A stretch of 36,418 nucleotides of DNA, from the NCBI GenBank assembly GCA_001769385.1, contig MEPB01000106.1:1-36418 (forward strand), in the 5' to 3' direction. The DNA comes from Bacteroidetes bacterium RIFCSPLOWO2_12_FULL_35_15. GTDB lineage: Bacteria; Bacteroidota; Bacteroidia; 2-12-FULL-35-15. Positions 7,705-16,862 of the stretch are shown in pieces (within the stretch, counting starts at the first letter, position 1; every line of letters begins with the position of its first letter). The notes under the pieces are model-generated. The model had not been told where the DNA came from. It saw only the letters and a program-made list of their open reading frames with translations, and made no database searches. The translations under genes were made by a program, and so were the position numbers.

Positions 7705-10341
7705 ATGAATAATGCAATCACACTAAAAAAAGATATTTTAAAAATGGAGAATCAAATAGATGCTTCGTTAAAACACAGTCCTTCAAACTTTTCTTTTGAT
7801 GAGGCCCGCGTTTTACATGAATTGAAACATTATTTACCCTCGCAAACCCCACTAAAAGACTTTATTCATCATAACTCTTTGCATGCTTTTCAGACTATGA
7901 AATTCTACGATGCTATTTTCAAAGCATCAAAAATATTCGGCTTTCAGGCTACAATGGAATTGCATGATTTCAGAAAATTGTTTGAGGTTGGTAGAATCAG
8001 GGCTGAGATTTTAGATAGAGTAATTATAGATAAAAAAGGGAAGGAAAATTTAATAACTTGGAAAAACAAGGTTCTTTCTAAAAATTACGATGAAAATGTT
8101 TCTTCACGAGTAGGCTTGTTAAGAGGGAATTGGAAAAGGCGCTATCAAGTTGATCTTGACAATATGGTACAACCTTTTTTGTTTCGTGTGTTGTGCAGTT
8201 ATCTAGATCAGGGTATTGCCATTTGGGAATTCCCCATCGGAGAGAAAAGTTTTATGAATTCGATAAAAGAACTGGAGCAAACTAGTTTTACAAGTTTCTT
8301 CAAAACAGCCAGAGCAAAAAAATTATTGTTTCAGCAGAATTTGTCTATTTCAGATTTATTAAAAATTTTAATTGGCGATGAGGCTTATTATGAACAATAT
8401 CTGTTCGACCAACAATTCAGTCATCGTGGATGGAGCGGATTGGTTGCAGCTGTTGAAACAAATCCCGAAACACTTTTAAGTCCAAAGAAAATTTCTTTAA
8501 ACGATCTGATTGTCTTCGAATTGCTTTTAGAAATTGATAATTTGGATTATGCCTTGGATAAAAAATGGAAGCCTCTTTGTGAAAGTATAAATGAGGCCCC
8601 CGTGGATTTGTTTGCCAAAGTTGATAATACAGAGTTGCATGAAGTATTTAAGATTTGGCAAGATGCATTTGAGTGGAGTTATTATGATGAAGTGTTAGCC
8701 GGTGTAAAACAATTAAGTCTTTCCAAACAAAAAAACGATTCCCACGTCCTCTCTTCTGAGGAGGATTTAGGTAGGGCCAAAAATTTTCAGGCACTTTTTT
8801 GTATTGATGAAAGGGAATGTAGTTTAAGAAGGCATATTGAGAGTATGGACAGCAGTTGCGAAACATTTGGAACACCTGGATTCTTTAGTGTTGAATTTTA
8901 TTTTCAAGCGCACAATGCAAAATTCTATGATAAGTTATGTCCGGCACCGGTAACACCAAAATATTTAATTAAAGAATTTGATGTTACTGAAAAAAGGAAA
9001 CACGATCTGTTTTACACAAATAAATCGCATTCTTTTCATACCGGCTTTATCAGTTCTTTTATCTTAGGTTTTTGGGCCGCTATTCGTTTGGTGCAAAATT
9101 TATTCAAGCCCCAAATGGCACCGGCTATTTCTAATGCATTTTCTCACATGAATAGTAAGGGGAAACTTACTATTGAAAATACAAATACTTCTGATCGCGA
9201 AAACAATTTGCAAATAGGATTTACGGTGGATGAAATGGCTGCAAGAGTTGCAAGTTTATTGAATGGAATTGCCTTAACGAAAAATTTTGCTCCTGTTGTT
9301 TATGTTATTGCACATGGCAGTAGCAGTGCCAATAATCCCCATCACGGTGCACATGATTGTGGTGCGTGCAGTGGCCGTCCAGGTTCTGTAAATGCCAGAG
9401 TGTTTGCAGCAATGGCAAATAATGTAAAAGTTAGAGAGCAACTGAAACAACAAGGAATTAAAATTCCAAACGAAACCCAATTTATTGGCGGCTTGCACGA
9501 TACCGCGGCAGATGAAATTGAATTTTATGATCTGGATGATTTGAATATAATCAATGTACAAAAACATAAAGAAAATGCTGTTGCTTTTGAAAATGCGTTG
9601 GACTTAAATGCAAAAGAACGTTCCAGGCGCTTTGCTTCAATCAATACAAAAAGGCATATTAAAAAAATAAGACAGTCCATTAAAGAACGTTCAGTTTCTT
9701 TGTTTGAGCCTCGGCCCGAATTAGGGCATGGTACAAATACTCTTTGTATCGTTGGTAAAAGAGACTTAACAAAGGGTTTGTTTCTTGACCGGAGAGCGTT
9801 TTTAAATTCCTATGATTATAAAACCGATCCGGAAGGTGTTTTTTTAACCGGAATCATGAAACCATTAGGGCCGGTTTGTGGAGGAATAAATTTAGAATAT
9901 TATTTTTCAAGAGTCGACAATTATAAGTTAGGAGCAGGAACCAAATTACCACACAATGTAATGGGTCTTTTTGGTGTTGCCAATAGCAGTGATGGAGATC
10001 TTCGCCCCGGTTTGCCCTGGCAGATGATAGAAGTGCATGATCCTGTTCGTTTATTAATAATTGTTGAACATTTCCCTGATGTTGTTTTGAAAACAGTTCA
10101 ATCTACTCCTGAAATGTATGAGTGGTTTATTAATGAGTGGGTTCACTTAGCTGCTGTTAATCCTGAAACAAGCGAAATTTTTTATTTTGTTAAAGGAGCA
10201 TTTGTTCCTTATCAGCCCTTAGCGAATCAAATACATTTTTTCAAAGATGTACATGCATTATTGGAAGACGCAAAAGGAATGGAAACAAACCACATTGCAC
10301 ATGCAACCCAGGAAAATTTACCAATTTATTTTTATAACTAA
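7705..10341 (+). CDS. dabA: DabA, inorganic-carbon accumulation subunit (DUF2309/UPF0753)
   Basis: This large subunit (878 residues) belongs to the DAB membrane system that accumulates dissolved inorganic carbon. DabA is a carbonic-anhydrase-like protein thought to act vectorially with the proton-driven DabB. The zinc site described for Halothiobacillus DabA is present: Cys366 and Asp368 in LFCIDER, His537 in VIAHGSS and Cys552 in AHDCGAC, with the 15-residue His-to-Cys spacing conserved. The GHGTNTLCIVG and MGLFGVANSSDGDLRPGLPW family motifs are also visible in the C-terminal half. The ATG at 7705 is used; Met14 (7744) is an alternative. dabB follows after 6 bases. The gene is intact, with no sign of frameshift. 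Confidence 0.94.
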   Translation: MNNAITLKKDILKMENQIDASLKHSPSNFSFDEARVLHELKHYLPSQTPLKDFIHHNSLHAFQTMKFYDAIFKASKIFGFQATMELHDFRKLFEVGRIRAEILDRVIIDKKGKENLITWKNKVLSKNYDENVSSRVGLLRGNWKRRYQVDLDNMVQPFLFRVLCSYLDQGIAIWEFPIGEKSFMNSIKELEQTSFTSFFKTARAKKLLFQQNLSISDLLKILIGDEAYYEQYLFDQQFSHRGWSGLVAAVETNPETLLSPKKISLNDLIVFELLLEIDNLDYALDKKWKPLCESINEAPVDLFAKVDNTELHEVFKIWQDAFEWSYYDEVLAGVKQLSLSKQKNDSHVLSSEEDLGRAKNFQALFCIDERECSLRRHIESMDSSCETFGTPGFFSVEFYFQAHNAKFYDKLCPAPVTPKYLIKEFDVTEKRKHDLFYTNKSHSFHTGFISSFILGFWAAIRLVQNLFKPQMAPAISNAFSHMNSKGKLTIENTNTSDRENNLQIGFTVDEMAARVASLLNGIALTKNFAPVVYVIAHGSSSANNPHHGAHDCGACSGRPGSVNARVFAAMANNVKVREQLKQQGIKIPNETQFIGGLHDTAADEIEFYDLDDLNIINVQKHKENAVAFENALDLNAKERSRRFASINTKRHIKKIRQSIKERSVSLFEPRPELGHGTNTLCIVGKRDLTKGLFLDRRAFLNSYDYKTDPEGVFLTGIMKPLGPVCGGINLEYYFSRVDNYKLGAGTKLPHNVMGLFGVANSSDGDLRPGLPWQMIEVHDPVRLLIIVEHFPDVVLKTVQSTPEMYEWFINEWVHLAAVNPETSEIFYFVKGAFVPYQPLANQIHFFKDVHALLEDAKGMETNHIAHATQENLPIYFYN

Positions 10342-10347
10342 TTTAGA

Positions 10348-12219
10348 ATGGAAAAAGTACTTCAGTTTTTTGTATTCATACCTTTTATAGGGTATATAGC
10401 CAGTTTATTTATACCTGAAAAAAAAGAAAAAATTATTTCCGGCATTGCAATAGCGGTAGTCGGGATACATTTTTCAGCATTGCTTATTTTCGTTGGATTT
10501 TGGTTGATGGGTAGCGCTCCTGTTTTAAATATTAAACATCTTACATTATATAGTGAAGATAAAATAGAAATTTTTATTAATTTTTATTTTGATAAACTTA
10601 CTGTTGTATTTGCGCTCGTTGGTTCTTCAATCACCTTTTTGGTAGCCGTATATAGCCGGTTTTATTTACACCGGGACAGTGGCTTTAAACGTTTTTTTAA
10701 TACACTTCTGCTTTTTTATTTTGCTTACACGTTGATTATTTTTTCCGGAAATTTTGAAACGCTATTTGTTGGTTGGGAGTTTTTGGGAATCACTTCTTTT
10801 TTACTGATCGTTTTTTACAGAGACCGCTATCTTCCTGTCAAAAACGGGCTTAAAACCATTTCACTTTACAGGCTTGGGGACGTTTGCCTCATTTTGGCAT
10901 TGTGGATGAGTCATCATTTATGGCATGAAAACATTACTTTTTTAAAATTGAACGACTTTCAATTGGTAGCCTCTCATATAGAAGAACATAACTATTCAAC
11001 GACTTTTATTGTCGTGATGTTGATCATCGCTGCGGCCATAAAATCAGCACAAATACCTTTTTCATCCTGGCTGCCCCGGGCAATGGAAGGACCAACAACA
11101 TCGAGTGCAATATTCTATGGGTCTCTCTCAGTGCATCTGGGTGTGTTTTTATTGTTGCGTACTTATCCATATTGGCAAACTTTGACAAGCATTAAAGCGC
11201 TTGTCATATCCATTGGTGTTGTTACCGCAATTACTGCCTCACTTATTGCAAGGGTTCAGTCTTCCGTAAAAACGCAAATCGCCTATGGTTCTATCTCGCA
11301 AATTGGTATTATGTTTATTGAAGTAGCATTGGGTTGGCATGAACTGGTATTGGTTCATTTTGCAGGAAATGCTTTTTTAAGAACGTATCAGTTATTAGTT
11401 TCTCCTTCGATGTTAGGTTATTTAATTCACGACCAATTTTATAATTACATGCCCAAAAAGTACGGTGCAAATAATTCTTTTATTCGAAAACTTAGTAATA
11501 CTTTTTATTTGTGGAGTATAAAGGAATGGAATCTGGACGATCTTCAATTTCGTTTTTTGTGGATGCCGATAAAAAAAACAGGAAAATTATTTGCAATTAT
11601 AAATAAAGAAGTATTGTCAATTGCACTATTCATGTTTTTCCTATTTGGTTTATTTGGCTTTTTAAATGGAAACAGCATACCAAAACAATTGGACGATATT
11701 TTACACTTATTGTTTGGATTTACAGGAATGATATTAATACTAAATGCATTTGCTGAAAGAAAAAATGCAATAATGGCGTGGCTTTCAATCGTTTTCAGCC
11801 AATGCTACATTATACTTTCAATTGCTTTGCATAATGATAATTATCAATTTAGGGAAATATCAATTTATATAAGTGGCTTATTGGTATCCGGCATAGTCGG
11901 TTATTTATGTTTAAAGAAATTAAAGAAGTTAGAAAAGAATATCGATCTCAATGGTTTTAGTGGCCATATCTACGAACATCCCCGGATCGCATTTCTGTTT
12001 TTGTTGTCGTGCTTGGGGTTTGTCGGATTGCCATTCACGCCTTCATTTATTGGCATTGATCTTATGTTCAGCCACATTCACAGAAACGAATATTTATTAA
12101 TCATATTTTCATCGGTTAGTTTTCTGTTTATTGAAATAGCTGCATTGCGAATTTATGCCCGGTTGTTTTTAGGTCCGCATAAAAAAACATATCATCCGAT
12201 AGCTTATAGGTCATCTTAA
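10348..12219 (+). CDS. dabB: DabB, proton-conducting NuoL-like membrane subunit
   Basis: This is a 623-residue polytopic membrane protein of the proton-conducting transporter (NuoL/MrpA) family. Family motifs include VGWEFLGITSFLLI (about residue 145), the AAAIKSAQIPFSSWLPRAMEGPT stretch (with the key Lys and the SSWLP-AMEGPT signature, about 230-252) and SSVKTQIAYGSISQIG (about 307). It is adjacent to dabA and no other complex I or Mrp subunits are nearby, so DabB is the better call than a respiratory subunit. It probably couples cation flow to CO2 hydration by DabA. It closes the run starting at 5404 and is followed by a terminator. Confidence 0.9.
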   Translation: MEKVLQFFVFIPFIGYIASLFIPEKKEKIISGIAIAVVGIHFSALLIFVGFWLMGSAPVLNIKHLTLYSEDKIEIFINFYFDKLTVVFALVGSSITFLVAVYSRFYLHRDSGFKRFFNTLLLFYFAYTLIIFSGNFETLFVGWEFLGITSFLLIVFYRDRYLPVKNGLKTISLYRLGDVCLILALWMSHHLWHENITFLKLNDFQLVASHIEEHNYSTTFIVVMLIIAAAIKSAQIPFSSWLPRAMEGPTTSSAIFYGSLSVHLGVFLLLRTYPYWQTLTSIKALVISIGVVTAITASLIARVQSSVKTQIAYGSISQIGIMFIEVALGWHELVLVHFAGNAFLRTYQLLVSPSMLGYLIHDQFYNYMPKKYGANNSFIRKLSNTFYLWSIKEWNLDDLQFRFLWMPIKKTGKLFAIINKEVLSIALFMFFLFGLFGFLNGNSIPKQLDDILHLLFGFTGMILILNAFAERKNAIMAWLSIVFSQCYIILSIALHNDNYQFREISIYISGLLVSGIVGYLCLKKLKKLEKNIDLNGFSGHIYEHPRIAFLFLLSCLGFVGLPFTPSFIGIDLMFSHIHRNEYLLIIFSSVSFLFIEIAALRIYARLFLGPHKKTYHPIAYRSS

Positions 12220-12251
12220 TCCATAGTTAAGGCTCTGTTTAAGCAGTTTCG

Positions 12252-12285
12252 AACCAATGAGAATGTAATCTCATTGGTTTTTTTT
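12252..12285 (+). terminator. Rho-independent terminator after dabB
   Basis: An 11-bp perfect stem (AACCAATGAGA at 12252-12262 with its complement at 12269-12279), a 6-base loop and a run of 8 T. It separates the carbon island from the phosphate block. Confidence 0.92.
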
Positions 12286-12289
12286 ATTA

Positions 12290-12345
12290 TTTACACAATC
12301 TTAACATTGGGATAACATTTTATAGCACTTCAACAAATACATTTG
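12290..12345 (+). promoter_or_regulatory. Porin promoter with Pho-box repeats
   Basis: The -7 element TACATTTG is at 12338-12345. Hexamers TTTACA (12290), TTAACA (12301), ATAACA (12312) and TAGCAC (12323) have an 11-bp period and start 48, 37, 26 and 15 bp before it. These are the same positions as at pstS and pstC. Confidence 0.7.
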
Positions 12346-12382
12346 CAGCAGATAAAGTTATATTAACTATAAATTAACCAAA

Positions 12383-13696
12383 ATGAACTTTAAAAGAAAC
12401 CTAATATTAACAGCAATTGGAGTGATACTGTTGCTTACCAATGCCAAGTTAAATGCACAGGAAGCACCCGAAAACCCTTTGGATACTCTTGCCAGGAGTC
12501 TTCAGAATATAGCAGACGACTTAAACAAACTAAAGCGTTTAAAAATAACCGGATATATTCAACCGCAATACCAATACATTGATTCTGCTGGAGCACCTTC
12601 TGTTGCGGGTGGTGATTTCATAAACGGAACAGGCAAATATTATAGCCGTGTGATGATGAGACGAGGGCGTTTTAAGTTTACTTATGATTACAAGAATGTT
12701 CGTTTGATGATTAATACAGACGTAACAGAAAAGGGTTTGTTTATGCGTGAAACCTATATTAAGATTACTGATACTTGGTTAAAAATGTTTAGTTTGAGTG
12801 CAGGATTATTACAAGATCAGTTTGGATTTGAATTAACTCAATCTTCTAGCGAACGTGAAACTCCGGAACGAGCAAGATACAATCAAACATTGTTCCCTAC
12901 AGAACGGGACTTGGGGGTTTTTGGATCAATGGAATTTCCTAAAACATCTCCTTTATCAGGTTTGAAATTAGACGTTGCAATGATGAATGGATCGGCTGGC
13001 GTTTCTTCTGAATTTGATAGCCACAAGGATTTTACGGGTAGATTGCAATACAAAAAAACAACTAAAAATGAAAAAGTTGAATTTGGAGTAGGTGCATCTT
13101 ATTATTACGGTGGGTATAGAATAGGTAGTGTGAAAGATTACAATTCAAATACCTTAGTAAGCGGAGACAATGGTTTTGAGTTTGCTGCTGATACAGCAAA
13201 TTATAATCGTGTAGCAAGAAGAATATACATGGGTGCAGATGCTCAATTGTCATTTGATTGGAAAGCCGGTATCACAACAATTCGTGCTGAATATATCATG
13301 GGAGAACAACCGGGAACCGATAAGTCTTCAAAAAGTCTTGGTGCAGCCCCAACTTCAACTACAACTGGTTCTATTTACCATAGAAATTTTGATGGTGCAT
13401 ATTTTTACTTAATTCAAAATGTAGGAACATCAAAATTTCAAGTTGTTGTTAAGTATGACTGGTATGATCCGAATGTAAAAATATCAGGAAAAGAAATTGG
13501 TAAGTCTGGAACAAATACAAAGTTAGCGGATATTCGCTTCGACACATATGGTTTTGGAATAACTTATCGTATGAACACATATCTTAAAGTTATAGCTTAT
13601 TATGATGTGGTTCAAAATGAGTCAACATTAGTCTCTGGCTATGCTAAAGACATACCTGATAATGTTATGACTGTGCGGATGCAGTTTAAATTTTAG
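12383..13696 (+). CDS. OprO/OprP-like phosphate-selective porin
   Basis: This 437-residue outer-membrane protein has a signal peptide (residues 1-25, ending LNAQ) and a short coiled-coil-like segment (about 35-52, LARSLQNIADDLNKLKRL). A beta-barrel follows that begins ITGYIQPQYQY and ends TVRMQFKF, with the terminal Phe usual for outer-membrane proteins. The pattern RGRFKFTYDYKNVRLMINTDVTEKG (about 88-112) is typical of the phosphate-selective porin O and P family. Position directly before pstS, and a shared promoter architecture with 11-bp repeats, support phosphate entry across the outer membrane. Substrate choice is inferred from context. The gene is intact and probably monocistronic. Confidence 0.85.
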   Translation: MNFKRNLILTAIGVILLLTNAKLNAQEAPENPLDTLARSLQNIADDLNKLKRLKITGYIQPQYQYIDSAGAPSVAGGDFINGTGKYYSRVMMRRGRFKFTYDYKNVRLMINTDVTEKGLFMRETYIKITDTWLKMFSLSAGLLQDQFGFELTQSSSERETPERARYNQTLFPTERDLGVFGSMEFPKTSPLSGLKLDVAMMNGSAGVSSEFDSHKDFTGRLQYKKTTKNEKVEFGVGASYYYGGYRIGSVKDYNSNTLVSGDNGFEFAADTANYNRVARRIYMGADAQLSFDWKAGITTIRAEYIMGEQPGTDKSSKSLGAAPTSTTTGSIYHRNFDGAYFYLIQNVGTSKFQVVVKYDWYDPNVKISGKEIGKSGTNTKLADIRFDTYGFGITYRMNTYLKVIAYYDVVQNESTLVSGYAKDIPDNVMTVRMQFKF

Positions 13697-13699
13697 TCA

Positions 13700-13755
13700 G
13701 TAACATTATAATAACATTAATGAAATTTTAGCTTAACACTTAACAGGTAATTTTG
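13700..13755 (+). promoter_or_regulatory. pstS promoter with Pho-box repeats
   Basis: The -7 element TAATTTTG is at 13748-13755. GTAACA (13700), ATAACA (13711), GAAATT (13722) and TTAACA (13733) have an 11-bp period and start 48, 37, 26 and 15 bp before it. A further TTAACA at 13740 is out of phase. Confidence 0.75.
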
Positions 13756-13776
13756 TACCAAATAATAAAAGAAAAA

Positions 13777-14592
13777 ATGAAATCAAAAGTATTAATTATC
13801 GCTTTGAGTTTATACACTGGTGTAAGCATTGCACAGAAATTAAAAGGCAGTGATACCGTTTTACCCCTTGCTCAGAAAGAAGCCGAGAGCTATTTGAAAG
13901 TCAATAAAGCAAACAAAGTAACAGTTACTGGTGGTGGAAGTGGAGTAGGTTTAGCAGCATTAGTAGATGGGACAACTGATATTGCAATGTCTTCTCGTAA
14001 GATAAAAATGTCCGAAAAAATTAAATTGCAAGATGCTGGAAAAGCAAGTAAAGAGATAATTGTTGCCTATGATGCTCTTGCTGTGATCGTTAATCCTTCA
14101 AATAAAGTTGCACAACTTACACGCGAACAATTAGAAGGAATCTTTACGGGAAAAATTAAAAACTGGAAAGAAGTTGGTGGAGATGATCTTCAAATTGTAG
14201 TATATTCACGTGAATCAAGTTCTGGTACGTATGAATTTTTTAAGGAACACGTTTTAAAAAATAAAAACTACGCATCATCTGTTTTGAGTATGCCTGCTAC
14301 AGGCGCAATCGTTCAATCGATCAGCCAAACAAAAGGTGCTATTGGTTATGTAGGATTAGCGTATGTAGAAAAAGAAATAAAAACAGTAAAAGTGTCGTAT
14401 GATAAAGGTAAAACATATGTTGCTCCTTCTATGGCATCAGCTAAGGATAAGTCATATCCGGTTGTTCGCCCTTTGTATTATTACTATTTAACAACAATGG
14501 AAAAATCAGTGAAACCATTTGTTGATTTTTGTTTATCTCCAGAAGGACAAAAAATTGTGGAGCAAGTTGGTTATGTTCCGTTAACAAAGTAG
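13777..14592 (+). CDS. pstS: Phosphate ABC transporter substrate-binding protein PstS
   Basis: This periplasmic phosphate receptor has 271 residues from the ATG at 13777. A longer frame from a TTG at 13753 exists, but that TTG lies inside the -7 promoter element, and the ATG gives a normal signal peptide (MKSKVLIIALSLYTGVSIAQ). Ligand-site motifs of the PBP-like fold are present: KGSDTVLPLA (23-32), TGGGSGVG (51-58), SSRK (72-75) and SRESSSGTYEFF (144-155). The hinge pattern LTREQLEGIFTGKIKNWKEVGG (114-135) is typical. It is followed by a terminator, so pstS can be expressed apart from pstCAB, which have their own promoter; this is common where the binding protein is needed in excess. Confidence 0.95.
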   Translation: MKSKVLIIALSLYTGVSIAQKLKGSDTVLPLAQKEAESYLKVNKANKVTVTGGGSGVGLAALVDGTTDIAMSSRKIKMSEKIKLQDAGKASKEIIVAYDALAVIVNPSNKVAQLTREQLEGIFTGKIKNWKEVGGDDLQIVVYSRESSSGTYEFFKEHVLKNKNYASSVLSMPATGAIVQSISQTKGAIGYVGLAYVEKEIKTVKVSYDKGKTYVAPSMASAKDKSYPVVRPLYYYYLTTMEKSVKPFVDFCLSPEGQKIVEQVGYVPLTK

Positions 14593-14619
14593 TTTGTTGT
14601 TTAGTTTAAATTAATCAAG

Positions 14620-14649
14620 CGTCCGAATGTACCATCGGACGTTTTTTTT
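14620..14649 (+). terminator. Rho-independent terminator after pstS
   Basis: A 7-bp GC-rich stem (CGTCCGA at 14620-14626, TCGGACG at 14635-14641), an 8-base loop and 8 T. Confidence 0.9.
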
Positions 14650-14666
14650 ATTTTTAAAAATGAAGG

Positions 14667-14733
14667 TTAACATTAAATTAACACAAGCATAACATTTACT
14701 AAACCCTCAAAAACGGTATCGTTTCTAACTTTG
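14667..14733 (+). promoter_or_regulatory. pstC promoter with Pho-box repeats
   Basis: The -7 element TAACTTTG is at 14726-14733. TTAACA (14667), TTAACA (14678), ATAACA (14689) and TAAACC (14700) have an exact 11-bp period and start 59, 48, 37 and 26 bp before it. This is the cleanest example in the window. Confidence 0.8.
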
Positions 14734-14753
14734 CAGGCATTACTAATTAAGGA

Positions 14754-15971
14754 TTGCTGCGATTGAAAACATTTTATAAAAAATTCTCAGAAAAATTTAT
14801 TGAAGGATTACTCCTCTTGAGTAGTACGATCACAACGTTAACGGTACTGCTTATTGTTGTATTTCTTTTTAAAGAAGGATTGGGTGTATTCAACCAAAAA
14901 CCTGTGGAAGAAGGATTTGTGATTGCATTGAACAAACAGAACCCTGTCAACAAATTATCTTCCGCTCAGCTGAAAAATATCTTCGATCAAAACATTACCA
15001 ACTGGATTGAAGTAGGTGGAAAGAAAGACTCCATCATCTTGTTCCGGATGGAAGATATTACGAATTATTATTCTGAAGAACAGATTGGTGAACAGTACGA
15101 AAATCTTCCACAATGTATTTCTAAAGTGGTCGACAGCCTGCCCAATATCATTGCCTTTTTTTCTACCAAGTACCTCGATAAAAATTTTCAAGGCAAACAA
15201 CTGGATATAGATAAAATTTCTTTTAAAGAATTTTTTTCAGGGAAAGAATGGTTCCCAACAGCGCAGCCATCAGCACAATTAGGAGTATTGCCGTTAATAC
15301 TTGGTACGCTTTGGGTAAGTTTAGGTGCTATTTTATTGGCATTGCCACTAGGTTTAGCCGCAGCTATTTATATGAGTGAAATTGCAAATGAGAATGTCCG
15401 CAAGATCATGAAACCTTTGATTGAGTTGTTGGCAGGGATTCCATCAGTAGTTTATGGTTTCTTTGGATTGGTAATTATTGTTCCGCTTATTCAAAAAACA
15501 TTTGATCTTCCTGTAGGAGAAACAGGTTTAGCAGGAAGCATTGTTCTGGGGATAATGGCATTGCCAACCATCATTACTATTTCAGAAGATGCAATGCGCA
15601 ATACTCCAAGAGCTATGAAAGAAGCAAGTTTGGCACTAGGGGCAAGCAAATGGCAAACAATCTATAAAGTTGTTGTTCCATATTCTATTTCGGGAATTAC
15701 TGCCGGAGCAATTTTAGGAATTGGTCGAGCTATTGGTGAAACAATGGCAGTACTTATGGTTACAGGTAATGCAGCAGTTATTCCTCATACTATTTTGGAG
15801 CCGGTTCGTACAATCCCTGCTACTATTGCTGCCGAACTTGGTGAAGCATCGAATGGCGGCTTGCATTACAAAGCACTTTTTGCTTTAGGTTGCATCCTTT
15901 TCATAATAACATTAATTATCAATCTGACTGTTGAATATATTTCAAACAGAAAAAAATACAACAACCGCTAA
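14754..15971 (+). CDS. pstC: Phosphate ABC transporter permease PstC with an inserted PstS-like lobe
   Basis: This 405-residue permease is clearly longer than the roughly 320 residues of Escherichia coli PstC. It starts at TTG (14754); no upstream ATG fits the promoter. TM1 is at about residues 18-40. Residues 54-155, in the first periplasmic loop, are an insert that aligns with the second lobe of PstS: NPVNKLSSAQLKNIFDQN then ITNWIEVGGKKDSIILFR at 63-98 matches PstS 108-144, and IIAFFSTKYLDKNFQGKQL (132-150) matches PstS 188-205. The phosphate-binding RESSSGT of PstS is replaced by RMEDITN. The rest is a normal PstC core, with the permease EAA loop at SLALGASKWQTIYKVVVPY and the later GAILGIGRAIGETMAVLMV segment. 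The stop overlaps the pstA start by one base. Confidence 0.93.
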   Translation: MLRLKTFYKKFSEKFIEGLLLLSSTITTLTVLLIVVFLFKEGLGVFNQKPVEEGFVIALNKQNPVNKLSSAQLKNIFDQNITNWIEVGGKKDSIILFRMEDITNYYSEEQIGEQYENLPQCISKVVDSLPNIIAFFSTKYLDKNFQGKQLDIDKISFKEFFSGKEWFPTAQPSAQLGVLPLILGTLWVSLGAILLALPLGLAAAIYMSEIANENVRKIMKPLIELLAGIPSVVYGFFGLVIIVPLIQKTFDLPVGETGLAGSIVLGIMALPTIITISEDAMRNTPRAMKEASLALGASKWQTIYKVVVPYSISGITAGAILGIGRAIGETMAVLMVTGNAAVIPHTILEPVRTIPATIAAELGEASNGGLHYKALFALGCILFIITLIINLTVEYISNRKKYNNR

Positions 15972-16855
15972 TGAAAATGCCTGACGAAAATAAATTAGCT
16001 AAACGTAAAAAATGGAATCAGTCCATTGCATTTTGGATCTTCCGATTGTTGAGTTATTTTATTGTTGCAATTCTGTTCTCTATTTTATCCTTTATTATTT
16101 ACAAAGGAGTTGGTGTAATCAACTGGAATTTTATTACACAAATGCCTGAAGAAGGAATGACTAAAGGAGGTATTTTTCCTGCTATTATCGGGACATTATG
16201 TTTGGTTGCCGGCAGTATGATCTTTGCTTTTCCTATAGGAGTTTTGGCGGCTATTTATATGAATGAATATGTAAAAGATGGCATTATCAAAAAGAGCATC
16301 AAACAAATGACAAACAACCTGGCAGGTATTCCTTCTATTGTTTTCGGCCTTTTCGGAATGTCGTTGTTTGTAAATAAATTGGGTTTTGGCGATTCTATTT
16401 TAGCCGGTTCGCTCACACTGGGATTGCTTGCTTTGCCTGTTGTTATCCGTACTACAGAAGAAGCATTAAAAGCAGTTGATGATACATTCCGTCATGCAAG
16501 TTTAGGACTTGGAGCAAGTAAATGGCAAACAACACGTAATGTGGTTTTACCAATAGCGTTTCCAAATATTATCACCGGGTTGATCCTTTCAATTGGGCGA
16601 GTATCGGGTGAAACAGCGCCCATCTTATTTACAGTTGCTGCTTATTTCTTACCAAAATTACCAACAAGTATATTTGATCAGGCAATGGCATTGCCCTATC
16701 ATTTGTATGTATTATCAACCAGCGGAACAAATATTGAAGCATCACGGCCGGTTGCATACGGAACGGCTTTGGTACTTATTATAATTGTATTGATTGCCAA
16801 TTTACTTGCAAATGGATTGCGAAAGTATTTCGGTAAAAAAGTTAAAATGAATTAA
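15971..16855 (+). CDS. pstA: Phosphate ABC transporter permease PstA
   Basis: This 294-residue inner-membrane permease has six predicted transmembrane segments. The permease EAA loop (SLGLGASKWQTTRNVVLP, about residues 177-194) and the ILSIGRVSGETAPILFT segment typical of PstA are present. There is no insert in its periplasmic loop, unlike the partner PstC, and the length is normal for the family. It starts at ATG 15971, overlapping the pstC stop by one base, so translation is coupled. A later ATG at codon 3 is an alternative. A 143-base gap with a palindromic element separates it from pstB. Confidence 0.95.
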   Translation: MKMPDENKLAKRKKWNQSIAFWIFRLLSYFIVAILFSILSFIIYKGVGVINWNFITQMPEEGMTKGGIFPAIIGTLCLVAGSMIFAFPIGVLAAIYMNEYVKDGIIKKSIKQMTNNLAGIPSIVFGLFGMSLFVNKLGFGDSILAGSLTLGLLALPVVIRTTEEALKAVDDTFRHASLGLGASKWQTTRNVVLPIAFPNIITGLILSIGRVSGETAPILFTVAAYFLPKLPTSIFDQAMALPYHLYVLSTSGTNIEASRPVAYGTALVLIIIVLIANLLANGLRKYFGKKVKMN

Positions 16856-16862
16856 AAAATAT

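Noticed and set aside
10348-12219. DabB as a complex I or Mrp antiporter subunit
   Set aside because: No other nuo or mrp gene is near, while dabA ends 6 bases upstream with all zinc ligands intact.
14754-15230. PstC insert as a frameshift or gene fusion artefact with a broken pstS copy
   Set aside because: The frame is continuous, TM1 lies before the insert, the permease core follows without a gap, and the insert differs too much from PstS to be a recent duplication.
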